Below are positions 53,328 through 61,605 of a stretch of DNA of 64,000 nucleotides, piece after piece (position 1 is the first letter of the stretch; each line of letters opens with the position of its first letter). This stretch comes from CAYNVS01 sp964400725 (lineage in GTDB: Bacteria > Myxococcota_A > SURF-8 > CAYNVS01): contig CAYNVS010000003.1 in the NCBI GenBank assembly GCA_964400725.1, forward strand, positions 62,001 through 126,000, written 5' to 3'. Under the pieces are notes generated by a model. That model saw only the letters and a program-made list of their open reading frames with translations. It was not told the origin of the DNA and did no database searches. The position numbers and the translations under genes were made by a program.

Positions 53328-54358
53328 GCGTTTTCGTAAAAAAGGTCGAAAACCGGCGTCGAGCCGAACGATTTTTGCGCAAGCGCGAGGCATTTGGCCG
53401 GATTAAGCGACGATTCGCTTAACGCCGAGCATTTCAAGGAGACGCCCAGCGGTTTAATCTCCGCGGCCTGCGTTATTGTTATACCCGCTTTTGTCAACTT
53501 ATCAAATTGGCGGCGCGTTAAAAAAACGCTCGCTCCGCTTTTTATCACAAGCTCGAAAGGCGCGCCCGATAGACGAAGTATATGCGGGTAAACGCTTCCC
53601 GCAAGCGGAACGTTTAAAAAAAGCGCGTCTATTTCCAAGGCTTTTTCCGCCGCGGATTCGTCGAGGTCGAACGGTTCGACAGTTTCGCCGCCTTTGAAAA
53701 CAGCCGCGCAATCGCTCGTTTGCGCCGAGGCTAAGGCTGTTTTAGCGAAACGGCTTTGCGGCAGAGATAAAACTTTAAAATCGAACGCGGTTTCGCGGAT
53801 GAAGCGTTCCTCGTCCCACGCCGATTCTGGCGAAGCGCACAAAAAGAAGTTTGCTTTTTCGTCCGCGACGCCGGCCTGCAGCAGCTGGCTGCGTCTGTTG
53901 AATGCGCCGTCAACGTAAATCGCGTTTGCGCCGAACTCGCGCATGCGGGCGGCGGCGAGGCGAAGCTGCAAATCGGAGTCGGGGCCTACCAGCAAACATT
54001 GGCCTTCGCGCAAAACGCGGGATAAGGCGAGTCTGCCCAGCGGGGTGTTAATCGGCAGATTCAACAACGGCTCGAAGAGGCAGTCGGACGCCGCCATCGC
54101 CTTGTCGCTCGTTAAAACGATGACGCCTTCAGGCAGGCGCGCGCGCGGCTTGTCGGTTCCGAATACTAGATCGCGCTCTTCGCCGTCGACGCCGACGGAC
54201 GCAACCGCCGCATAACAGGCCGTTTCGCGCATCCGCTCGATTTGCAGCAGAGCGTTCAGAAGCGTCGTTTTTCCGCTGTTTTTACGCGTTCCGAGCAAAT
54301 AAAAAACCCCTTTCCCGCCTTGTTCGTCCATAATTTTTTTCAGCGCGGAAAGGGACAT
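53324..54358 (-). CDS. kamB: KamB-like P-loop NTPase (lysine 5,6-aminomutase reactivase subunit)
   Basis: 344 residues. P-loop GTRKNSGKTT at 23-32. The following order VASVGVDGEERDLVFGTDKPRARLPEG, then INTPLGRLALSRVLREG and ANAIYVDGAFNRRSQ, is the pattern I know from KamB, a protein of lysine-fermentation clusters thought to reactivate the B12-dependent 5,6-aminomutase. The kamA gene lies 16 bases upstream. kamC, kamD and kamE are not in the window. Assignment is by sequence pattern and context; a search should confirm it. Confidence 0.7.
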   Translation of the reverse strand: MSLSALKKIMDEQGGKGVFYLLGTRKNSGKTTLLNALLQIERMRETACYAAVASVGVDGEERDLVFGTDKPRARLPEGVIVLTSDKAMAASDCLFEPLLNLPINTPLGRLALSRVLREGQCLLVGPDSDLQLRLAAARMREFGANAIYVDGAFNRRSQLLQAGVADEKANFFLCASPESAWDEERFIRETAFDFKVLSLPQSRFAKTALASAQTSDCAAVFKGGETVEPFDLDESAAEKALEIDALFLNVPLAGSVYPHILRLSGAPFELVIKSGASVFLTRRQFDKLTKAGITITQAAEIKPLGVSLKCSALSESSLNPAKCLALAQKSFGSTPVFDLFYENA

Positions 54359-54374
54359 TTTGTTCCGGCGGCCT

Positions 54375-55703
54375 TTACGCCTTGTTTTTTTCTTTTTGTA
54401 TTTTCGCGAGCCTTATTTTGCGCTCCATAAACGGTTCGAGAATGACCGAATCGTCGAGCATCATCTTGGCGGGGCCTTCGGTAACCGCGTATTTCTCGTC
54501 GCGGCACAACGAGCGCGTTCCGCACGACGGCTTGTAATCAAGCTCCACCGAGTATTTGCAAAGCAGTCCTTCGTAGTTGCGCAGCACTACGCTGTTGGGC
54601 GACATCGTAACGACGTAGTTCGGCATCACTGGCACTTTCCCGCCGCCTCCGGGGCAGTCGATTACGAACGTCGGAACGCCCATGCCAGTGATATGGCCTC
54701 GAAGACTTTCCATTATTTGCATTCCGACGCTTATCGGCGTGCGGAAGTGGCCTATGCCTTCGCTTTGGTCGCATTGATATATGTAGTACGGCTTTACGCG
54801 GATTTTAAGAAGGCCGGTCATCAGCGCTTTCATAACGTGCGGGCAGTCGTTGACTCCGTTAAGCAGAACCGTCTGGTTGCCCAGCGGCACGCCCGCGTCG
54901 GCCAGCCTAGCGCACGCTTCCTCGGCCATGGGGGTAATCTCTTTGGGATGATTGAAGTGCGTGTTGAGGTAAAGCGGGTGGTATTTTTTAAGAATGTTCG
55001 TCAGGTTTTTCGTAATGCGCATCGGAAGAACTACCGGCGTGCGGGAGCCGATGCGGATGATTTCGACGTGTTTAATCGCCCGCACTTCCTTTAGTATCCA
55101 GTCGAGGAAATCGTCGCTCATCGTGAACGGATCGCCGCCGGAAATAAGAACGTCCCGGACTTTTTTTGCGCTTTTAATGTACTCGATTTCTTTTTTTATT
55201 GCGTCTCGATTTAACGCCGCGTCGGACTCGCCGACAGAGCGGCGGCGGGTGCAATGGCGGCAGTACATCGCGCAAACCTGCGTTATAAGCAGCAGCGTTC
55301 TATCAGGGTAGCGGTGCGTTAAGCCGTGAACGGGCGAATCGACGTCCTCGCCCAGCGGGTCGCGCATGTCTGTGGGGCGGATGATTGCCTCGTTGGCGCT
55401 CGGCACGGCTTGAAGAAGAACCGGATCGTTCGGGTCAGACGGGTCGATGAGGCTTGCGTAATACGGAGTAATGGCCATTCTGAAGCGTTCCAGCGCCTTG
55501 CGAACGCCGTCTTCCTGCTCTTGGCTTATGGGCAGCGTCTCCTTGAGACTTTCGACGTCTCGGACGGCGTTTGCCATTTGCCATTTCCAGTCGTTCCATT
55601 GCGTTTTTGTCGCGTTTTTCCATCTGGGGAGGCATTTGTAATCCTCTCCGTTGAATTTGCGCGCTTTCTTTGCTGTCGTTTCATTATTTGGTTTCGCGGT
55701 CAT
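54375..55703 (-). CDS. kamA: Lysine 2,3-aminomutase (radical SAM)
   Basis: 442 residues, normal for KamA. The radical-SAM cluster motif CAMYCRHC is at 144-151. PLP is bound through Lys356 in PGGGGKVP. The lysine-recognition acids appear as Asp312 in QCDQSEGI and Asp349 in VIDCPGGGGK; the spacing of 37 between them and 7 to the Lys equals that of the characterised Clostridium enzyme (293, 330, 337), supporting lysine over glutamate as substrate. It converts lysine to beta-lysine, the first step of lysine fermentation or of beta-lysine osmolyte synthesis. It pairs with the kamB-like gene. Confidence 0.93.
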   Translation of the reverse strand: MTAKPNNETTAKKARKFNGEDYKCLPRWKNATKTQWNDWKWQMANAVRDVESLKETLPISQEQEDGVRKALERFRMAITPYYASLIDPSDPNDPVLLQAVPSANEAIIRPTDMRDPLGEDVDSPVHGLTHRYPDRTLLLITQVCAMYCRHCTRRRSVGESDAALNRDAIKKEIEYIKSAKKVRDVLISGGDPFTMSDDFLDWILKEVRAIKHVEIIRIGSRTPVVLPMRITKNLTNILKKYHPLYLNTHFNHPKEITPMAEEACARLADAGVPLGNQTVLLNGVNDCPHVMKALMTGLLKIRVKPYYIYQCDQSEGIGHFRTPISVGMQIMESLRGHITGMGVPTFVIDCPGGGGKVPVMPNYVVTMSPNSVVLRNYEGLLCKYSVELDYKPSCGTRSLCRDEKYAVTEGPAKMMLDDSVILEPFMERKIRLAKIQKEKNKA

Positions 55704-55976
55704 GTTTCGTCTGCTCCGGGCTATTGATTATACGCGACGGCGGGACGGCGCCCTCCGAATTAAACGAAAATAAATTATCGCATATAAAAATTTTTGCAAA
55801 TATATTAATTCAATAAATAAACGATCGCTTTCGGCTCTTATGAGCCGAGTTATTTCCTTTCAATCTCTTCGAGAAAAATATTTATTATAAACGCCCGCTC
55901 TTCTTCGGCGCCCTCCTCGTTTTTTTATACAAACCGCGGACGAGTCAAGCCTTAAATAAAATGGCGGGATTTTTTA
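55704..55976. other. Divergent intergenic region between kamA and the uptake operon
   Basis: About 270 bases, AT-rich, no gene. The only clear structure is the inverted repeat at 55831-55848. I do not recognise a riboswitch. Confidence 0.5.
55831..55848. promoter_or_regulatory. Inverted repeat in the kamA upstream region
   Basis: TCGGCTC, four bases, GAGCCGA: a perfect 7-bp inverted repeat about 130 bases upstream of kamA. No T-run follows, so it is not a normal terminator; operator or leader hairpin are possible. Confidence 0.3.
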
Positions 55977-56004
55977 TTGACAAAATGACCGCAATAGATA
56001 TTAT
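55977..56004 (+). promoter_or_regulatory. Strong candidate promoter of the uptake operon
   Basis: Perfect TTGACA, 16 bases, TATTAT, about 60 bases before the first gene. The expected transcription start falls inside the palindrome at 56010-56025. Confidence 0.65.
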
Positions 56005-56009
56005 TAAAA

Positions 56010-56025
56010 CGTAATACGTATTACG
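56010..56025. promoter_or_regulatory. Perfect 16-bp palindrome, probable operator
   Basis: CGTAATACGTATTACG lies six bases after the -10 box, exactly at the expected +1. A repressor bound here would block transcription of the lipoprotein, receptor and transporter genes. It does not match a Fur, Zur or NikR site that I know. Confidence 0.6.
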
Positions 56026-56066
56026 GGAGGAGAGCAGACGTTTAACACTTTAAAGAGGAGAGTAAT

Positions 56067-56576
56067 ATGTATTTTACCCTTAATATCAAGAAATGCGTCA
56101 AGCCGGCGTTTGTTTTGGCGGCGCTCGCAATGGCGCTGTCGGCTTTCGCGTGCGGTTCGAGTTCGGAAGACAAAGGATACGCGGCGATAAAAAATAATTT
56201 CGGAACTATGCCGCCGTGGACGATTTGCCAGGCGTATTACCAAGGAACGGATTTCGGAAAAATACCTATCGGCGCGACGAGCGCTGAAATGGAAGTTGAC
56301 GCCGGACTCGGCTTCGTTTATATGGTAGCGGCTTGGGACGATCCTGACTGCAAGCCGGAAAACTGCCTGCCTATCGCAAGCAAGGTAGAGCATGAAACGG
56401 TGAAAGATCAGCATCACGTCATAACGATTGAAATGGCCAATCACCAAGGGCCTTGCCCTCCGGAAGGCGTTCAACCTATACCCGAAGCGACTTACAATAA
56501 AATACTGAGCCTTTGGCCGCAGTATAACTTCAAACCGTACGCCGAAAGGGCGCAGAATACGGAATGTTTGGATTAA
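56067..56576 (+). CDS. Small lipoprotein, first gene of the uptake operon
   Basis: 169 residues, with ribosome site AAAGAGGAGAG. The N-terminal signal (AFVLAALAMALSAFAC) ends with a lipobox-like FAC. The mature part has five further Cys in pairs (TICQAYY; DDPDCKPENCLP; QGPCPPEG; TECLD) and a His-rich stretch KDQHHVITIEM that could bind metal. Family not recognised. As the first gene before a TonB receptor and ECF transporter, it may be a surface ligand-binding lipoprotein; this is inference. Confidence 0.75.
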   Translation: MYFTLNIKKCVKPAFVLAALAMALSAFACGSSSEDKGYAAIKNNFGTMPPWTICQAYYQGTDFGKIPIGATSAEMEVDAGLGFVYMVAAWDDPDCKPENCLPIASKVEHETVKDQHHVITIEMANHQGPCPPEGVQPIPEATYNKILSLWPQYNFKPYAERAQNTECLD

Positions 56577-56591
56577 AAGAATAAAAAAGAT

Positions 56592-57074
56592 ATGAAGTTG
56601 CGCGCAACGCAAATGTTGTCAATCGTAATCGCGGCGACGGCGGCCGTTTGTTCGGCCGCCTGCGACGCCGCATATCCGGAGGTCGTGATCGTAAACGACA
56701 TCGGCCCCGGAATTTCCGTAAAAGCAATCAGCTACAACGGCTGCAAATGGGATGAAATTTTAGAATACGGCGAGGCTAGCAAACCGCATAAATGCCTGCC
56801 CGGAGAGGGCGCGATAGCCTTTGAGAAGCTCGGCGCTCTTACCTGCTACGAAGGCGCAGACAGATATAAGTTTAAATGTTTTGAGGAGTGGGAAGTAAGC
56901 GGAGCGAGCGTTTCCGAAGACGTGGCCGACGATTTACTGGACGCCAGAACGATGTGGTTCAACTACATTACGACTTCCAAAAAGGCGGTTGATTACGGCG
57001 AGTTTCATGTTTTCACAATTACCGCCCGCGATATGGAACAGGATTTCTCCGTTCCCGGCCCTTACGGGCATTAA
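56592..57074 (+). CDS. Small lipoprotein, second gene of the uptake operon
   Basis: 160 residues. Signal peptide with lipobox SAAC (Cys24). The mature part begins AAYPEVVIVNDIGPGISVKAIS and has four more Cys (NGCKWDE, HKCLPGEG, LTCYEG, FKCFEEW), likely two disulfides. Not recognised. It lies 15 bases after the first lipoprotein gene and 15 before the receptor gene, so it is clearly part of the operon. Confidence 0.75.
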   Translation: MKLRATQMLSIVIAATAAVCSAACDAAYPEVVIVNDIGPGISVKAISYNGCKWDEILEYGEASKPHKCLPGEGAIAFEKLGALTCYEGADRYKFKCFEEWEVSGASVSEDVADDLLDARTMWFNYITTSKKAVDYGEFHVFTITARDMEQDFSVPGPYGH

Positions 57075-57089
57075 CAAAAAACCAGCGCA

Positions 57090-59003
57090 ATGCGTTTGGC
57101 GCGGCTTCTTCCGGCGATAATCCTTTTTTTGTTTGCCTCGTTTTGCGTCTCGGCGGCGGCAGAGCCGGAAGGCGACGATAATAATCAAGATAATAATCAA
57201 AATGAACAAGAGACGGACGAAAATTCAAATCAACCTCCTAAAGACGAAACGCTGCCCGAAATAAAAGTCAAGGGGAGCAAGGAAACCAACGACGAAACCG
57301 CTGATTCGGCCAAAATAAGCGGCAAGAAACTGCGCGAGAGCCCGGCCGCTACTACCTTTGAGGCCATATCGCAGTCGGAGGCGGACGTTTACGTAAACAG
57401 CCGAGGAAGCGGCATTCACGGCGTTTCGTCGGGCGCAAGCGGTCTGACTATGATACGCGGTTTGGGCGGCAGTCCGAACAGCCAGATATTAATAGTGGAA
57501 GACGGCGTTCCCGAATATATGGGGCTTTTCGGCCACCCAATACCCGACGCTTACGCCCCTTTCCTAATTGATAGAGTAATTGTGGTAAAAGGGGGCGACT
57601 CGGTTTTATACGGCTCGAACGCGCTGGGCGGAGCGATTATTTTCGAGAGCAGACGGCGCAAAACCGAAGGCTTTACGATTGAGAACGACGCGCAAATAGG
57701 CTCCTATTCCACCGCAAGCGAGGCGGCGGCTTTTTTAGGAAAGCTCGGCGGCTTCGACGCGGCTGCAGCCGTTAAATATTTCGTTTCCGACGGCCACCGC
57801 GAAGGCGCGGGAGGAAAGAACTTAATAATACAAACTAACGGCGGATGGGAGCCGTTTACAGGCCTGCGATTGTCGCTTCGCAACAAGCTGATGCGGCTTG
57901 AGGGCGCCGATCCGGGGACGGCGAGCCATCCAAATTCGGGGCATTGGTTCGACGTTCTGCGCGACAACGCCTCAATCGCGCTCGAATACAAAGGCGATAA
58001 AGCCTCGTTCGAGTTTATTCCGTATTTTAACTTCGGCAGGCATAAACTTTACGACGGTTTTTACAGTCTCGACTATTCAGCCGGGGGCAAGGCGCAGGCC
58101 GAAATAATAATTTTCGATTCGCTGAAGGCGTTGTTTGGCGCGGCGGCAGACTGGGTGGACGGTTCGGTTAAGAACCGCATTAAGAACAAATCGGAGAGCG
58201 TTAAGGGGCATGCCGGCGGAGCCTTTTACGCGCAGTTCTCATGGACGCCGGTCAAGGAGCTCAACGTAACCGCCGGAACGCGGGAGTTTTACGACTCGCA
58301 GTACGGGTTCGTTTTTTTATACAAAGCCGGAGCCAAATACGACGTAACCGAGAACTTTTACGCGCGCTCCCGCATTACTCGCAACTTCCGGCAGCCCACG
58401 CTGCGCGAACTGTACCTCCCATATCCCACGGCCAACCCCGACCTGAAACCGGAATACTCCCTCAACTGGGATTTCGGCGGCGGGTGCGACTTCGAGCATT
58501 TCGAGTTTTCGGTTTCGGGATACCGCACTTACGCGAAGAATTTGATTAAATACTTCGGAACCTATCCTTCGACGAGCGTTATAAACATTGACGAAATTAC
58601 CGTTTGGGGAGTCGAAGCCGCGGCGAAGGTAAAAAAAATAGGTCCGGCGAGCTTTACGCTGGGCGCTAACTGGCAGGACGTAGGCCGTTTCACCAAACAA
58701 AACCCCGACGCGAAAATAATTTTTTCAGCCGAGGCCGGTCAGGCTTTCGGCGCGCATTATTTTTACGCAAGCGTAAGCGGCCAGTGGGTTCGCGGCCTTT
58801 ACCAAAACGACTACGAGCGCAACCCGCTGCCGGACGTTTTTTTCATGGACGCGGCGCTGCGTTACAGGTATAGTTTCGACGGCGGCGCGTCCTTGGAGCC
58901 TTACCTGTTTTTGCGCAACGTTTTAGACGCGCGTTACGAATTCGTGAAAGACTACCCGATGCCCGGCTTCAACGCGGTTTTCGGGCTGAGGATAACGCTG
59001 TGA
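57090..59003 (+). CDS. TonB-dependent outer-membrane receptor
   Basis: 637 residues. Signal peptide ending SAAAEP, an Asn/Asp/Glu-rich linker, then a plug domain near 50-190 (LPEIKVKGSK; TMIRGLGGSPNSQILIVEDGVP; IDRVIVVKGGDSVLYGSNALGGAIIFES) and a beta-barrel to the end. The usual TonB box may be in DETLPEIKVKG. The C-terminal strand is NAVFGLRITL. It imports a large or scarce ligand such as a metal chelate or corrinoid across the outer membrane. The stop codon overlaps the next start (GTGA). The ligand cannot be named from sequence. Confidence 0.93.
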   Translation: MRLARLLPAIILFLFASFCVSAAAEPEGDDNNQDNNQNEQETDENSNQPPKDETLPEIKVKGSKETNDETADSAKISGKKLRESPAATTFEAISQSEADVYVNSRGSGIHGVSSGASGLTMIRGLGGSPNSQILIVEDGVPEYMGLFGHPIPDAYAPFLIDRVIVVKGGDSVLYGSNALGGAIIFESRRRKTEGFTIENDAQIGSYSTASEAAAFLGKLGGFDAAAAVKYFVSDGHREGAGGKNLIIQTNGGWEPFTGLRLSLRNKLMRLEGADPGTASHPNSGHWFDVLRDNASIALEYKGDKASFEFIPYFNFGRHKLYDGFYSLDYSAGGKAQAEIIIFDSLKALFGAAADWVDGSVKNRIKNKSESVKGHAGGAFYAQFSWTPVKELNVTAGTREFYDSQYGFVFLYKAGAKYDVTENFYARSRITRNFRQPTLRELYLPYPTANPDLKPEYSLNWDFGGGCDFEHFEFSVSGYRTYAKNLIKYFGTYPSTSVINIDEITVWGVEAAAKVKKIGPASFTLGANWQDVGRFTKQNPDAKIIFSAEAGQAFGAHYFYASVSGQWVRGLYQNDYERNPLPDVFFMDAALRYRYSFDGGASLEPYLFLRNVLDARYEFVKDYPMPGFNAVFGLRITL

Positions 59004-59536
59004 AGAAAAGTTTTTTAACGCCTAAAAGCGCCGCGTTCTGCGGAGCGTTTGGAGCGGCGGCCCTGCTGCTTCCCATAATTTTTCACGCGCTTCATTTAGG
59101 GAGCCTCTTCCTGCCGATGTATCTTCCGCTGGTCGCGCTGGCCTTCTTCGTTCCGCCCGCGCCCGCGGCTTTGACGGCGTTCATCGTTCCGCTTTTAAGC
59201 GGAGCCGCCACGGGAATGCCGCCGTTTTATCCTCCCGTCGCGCCGATGATGTCGATCGAGCTGTCGTTAATGGGACTTATAATAGCCTTCGCGCTTAAAT
59301 TAAAGCCGTCGATTAACCCTTACGTTATATTAGTTCCGACGCTTCTGCTGGGGCGCGTAATAGGCGTTGCGATGAGTTACGCCGCTGCTTCGATAATTAG
59401 CCTGCCCCCAAAATACGTCGCCGGAATTTCTTTCTTCGGCGCGTGGCCGGGGCTTATTTTAATGATTGCAGTCGTTCCGCCCCTTGCCTTATTCGCGAGG
59501 AGAACGACGGCGCAAAGACCGGAAGGAGAGCCATAA
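59000..59536 (+). CDS. ECF transporter S-component-like membrane protein
   Basis: 178 residues with GTG start, overlapping the receptor stop by four bases. About five to six hydrophobic helices with short loops and the proline-rich LGSLFLPMYLPLVALAFFVPP region typical of S components. S components bind the vitamin or metal and use a shared or dedicated energising module. The matching T and A genes follow two genes later, so this is a dedicated (group I) system. Substrate not readable. Confidence 0.8.
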   Translation: MKKSFLTPKSAAFCGAFGAAALLLPIIFHALHLGSLFLPMYLPLVALAFFVPPAPAALTAFIVPLLSGAATGMPPFYPPVAPMMSIELSLMGLIIAFALKLKPSINPYVILVPTLLLGRVIGVAMSYAAASIISLPPKYVAGISFFGAWPGLILMIAVVPPLALFARRTTAQRPEGEP

Positions 59537-60144
59537 TGGGCGATAAAGAAAGAATAGAATTCTTTGACGGCATTGCCGATAAATGGGACGGCTGGATAGA
59601 CCTTAACGAAATAAGACCGGTTTTGTTTGAAGGGCTGAAAGGGTTCGGCGTGAAGGAGGGCGAAACGGTCGTCGATTTGGGCTGCGGCACAGGCAATCTT
59701 ACGGCGGTTCTTTTAGAAATTTTAGGCGCGGAAGGCCGGATCGTTTCGGTCGATTTTTCCGCGAAAATGATAGCCGCCGCCGCCGCAAAAATAAAAGACG
59801 AGCGCGTTTCGTGGGTTTGCGCGCCTTCCGACGAACTGCCTCTGACAGACGCAAGCGTCGATAAAATTATATGCTACTCGGCGTGGCCGCATTTCTGCGC
59901 CCCCGAAAAAACCGCCCGCGAACTGTTGCGAACGCTTAAACCGGGCGGCTCGCTTTTCGTGTGGCACACCGACGGCAGGAAGACCATAAACGAAATACAC
60001 GCCAACGCTTCGAAGGCGGTAGAGGCCGATATGCTGATCAGCGCCGCCGCCTTGTCAAGCCTTCTGGAAGGATGCGGGTTTAAGGTTGCGAGCGCGAAAG
60101 AGGATGACAGCCGGTATCTTGTGTCGGCGGTAAAGCCGAAATAA
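59536..60144 (+). CDS. Class I SAM-dependent methyltransferase within the ECF operon
   Basis: About 202 residues. I choose the start at 59536 because GGAAGGAGAG precedes it and its ATG overlaps the previous stop (TAATG); a longer frame from 59443 lies inside the S gene. AdoMet motif VDLGCGTGN near 45-53, then VDFSAKMI, and ARELLRTLKPGGSLFVWHTDG near 128-148. The C-terminal NEIHANASKAVEADMLISAAAL segment recalls methyltransferases found next to metal-chelate transporters. It may modify the imported ligand or an intermediate. Its place between S and T genes is unusual. Confidence 0.85.
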   Translation: MGDKERIEFFDGIADKWDGWIDLNEIRPVLFEGLKGFGVKEGETVVDLGCGTGNLTAVLLEILGAEGRIVSVDFSAKMIAAAAAKIKDERVSWVCAPSDELPLTDASVDKIICYSAWPHFCAPEKTARELLRTLKPGGSLFVWHTDGRKTINEIHANASKAVEADMLISAAALSSLLEGCGFKVASAKEDDSRYLVSAVKPK

Positions 60145-60153
60145 AAGATTTTA

Positions 60154-60888
60154 GTGAATAAAAGTCGTTTTACGAGCGCGTGGGGATGCGGACGCGGAGT
60201 TCTTTTAAGGTTCTCGCCCGCGACAAGACTTTACTTTGGAGTTTTAGCTCTTTGCGCGTGCCTCGTCTGCGACGCGGCGACGAAGACCGGAGCCGTCTTC
60301 TGCGCATCGACGGCAGTTTTTACGCTTGCGTTAAGCCGCCCCCAAATGAAGGCTCTGCTTGGAGCGGCTTTGTTCGGCGCGTTTCTGCTCGCTCCGTTTT
60401 TCATTTTTGCGCCGTTCGTCGATAACGGGTCGGGTCTTGCGGTCTGCTTGGCGCTTTTTGTAAAAGGCTTCTGCTCGATTATGATTACGTTTTCCGCGGT
60501 TTCGTCGCTTTCTTCGAGCGATTTTCACGACGCGCTGGCCGCATCTTTTCTGCCGGCTCCGGTTTCCGTAATAACGGCGCAAATCGAGCGCAGAACGGCC
60601 TGCGCGATAGACGACGCCGAGTGCGCGGCCAAAGCGATAGCTTTGAGGTCGGGCAAGGCGGGCGCGCGAGCGGCCATGGCTGTCGCGGCAAACGCTCCCG
60701 GCGCATGGCTTCGCAGAACGTTGATTAACGCCGAAAGCGCGGCGAACGCTATGGAGATGCGCGGCTACGGAGAAAGGCTTCCCCGCTTTTCAGACCGTAA
60801 AATGGACGCTAAGGACGCGACGTTGATCGCTTTCGCCGTCTTTATCTTAGCCGTCGCGGTCGGTTTAAGGATATGGAGCCCTTTATGA
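60154..60888 (+). CDS. ECF transporter T component (EcfT-like)
   Basis: 244 residues, GTG start with a weak ribosome site. Hydrophobic N-terminal half with several helices; the C-terminal coupling region contains AMEMRGYGERLPRFS, the Ala-x-x-x-Arg-Gly motif that contacts the ATPase, and a final helix. It links the S protein to the ATPase in the inner membrane. Stop overlaps the ATPase start by four bases. Confidence 0.87.
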   Translation: MNKSRFTSAWGCGRGVLLRFSPATRLYFGVLALCACLVCDAATKTGAVFCASTAVFTLALSRPQMKALLGAALFGAFLLAPFFIFAPFVDNGSGLAVCLALFVKGFCSIMITFSAVSSLSSSDFHDALAASFLPAPVSVITAQIERRTACAIDDAECAAKAIALRSGKAGARAAMAVAANAPGAWLRRTLINAESAANAMEMRGYGERLPRFSDRKMDAKDATLIAFAVFILAVAVGLRIWSPL

Positions 60889-61583
60889 CCGGCAGGGCTT
60901 TGCGCCTTTGCGGCGTAAGCGCCGGATACGGCGCGGAGAAGGTTTTGCGCGGACTTTCGTTCGAGGCGGATTACGGCGAAAAAGTCGCTCTGTTCGGGCT
61001 TAACGGCTCCGGCAAAACGACCGCTCTAATGGCGTGCGTCGGGCTTGCGCGCTTTGAGGGCGAGATTGAGGTCTGCGGAGAGCGCGTGGAAAAAAAGACG
61101 CTTGACAAAATAAGGCGCAACGTCGGTTTTCTTTTCAATCAACCGGAAGATCAACTGCTTTTTCCGCTGGCGGAAGAGGATGCCGCTTTTAATTTAATCG
61201 CCGCGGGCGTCGAGCCAAGCGAGGCGAAGGCAAAGGCGAGGAGCGCGCTTGAAAGCGTCGGAGCTTTGAAACTGGCGCGGCGGGACGTTTTCGAGCTTTC
61301 CCGGGGGGAGCGGCTTAAAGTAGCTCTTGCGGGGGCGATTGCAAGCGATCCGCCGTTGCTGCTGCTGGACGAGCCGAATGCGGGCATGGACCCGCCGGGG
61401 CGTAAAAGGCTGGCGGAATACCTTTCGCAATGCCGTTCCGCAATAGTCTGCGCCTCGCACGACGCAGCTTTTGCGCGCTCGTTCTGCTCGCGTTTCGTTC
61501 TGATAGACGACGGCGTAGCCGCGTTGTCGGGAACCGACTTTTCCGCCGTAGAGGAATACTGGGAAAAGACCGCGGCGCGCTAA
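60885..61583 (+). CDS. ECF transporter ATPase (EcfA-like ABC protein)
   Basis: I prefer the start at 60885 (MTGRALRLCG), which has GGAG six bases upstream and ATGA overlap; a Met at 60873 is also possible. Walker A GLNGSGKT near 40, Q-loop FNQPEDQLLFPL near 85 (typical of ECF ATPases), signature LSRGERLKVALAGA near 145, Walker B LLLLDEPNAGMDPPG and switch His in CASHD. Only one ATPase gene is present, so it may act as a homodimer. Last gene of the operon. Confidence 0.93.
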   Translation: MTGRALRLCGVSAGYGAEKVLRGLSFEADYGEKVALFGLNGSGKTTALMACVGLARFEGEIEVCGERVEKKTLDKIRRNVGFLFNQPEDQLLFPLAEEDAAFNLIAAGVEPSEAKAKARSALESVGALKLARRDVFELSRGERLKVALAGAIASDPPLLLLDEPNAGMDPPGRKRLAEYLSQCRSAIVCASHDAAFARSFCSRFVLIDDGVAALSGTDFSAVEEYWEKTAAR

Positions 61584-61605
61584 ACCAGCATCTTGCGCAG
61601 AGCTT

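Noticed and set aside
55831..55848. Inverted repeat considered as a terminator
   Set aside because: There is no T-run in either direction and it lies between divergent genes, so it is listed only as a possible regulatory site.
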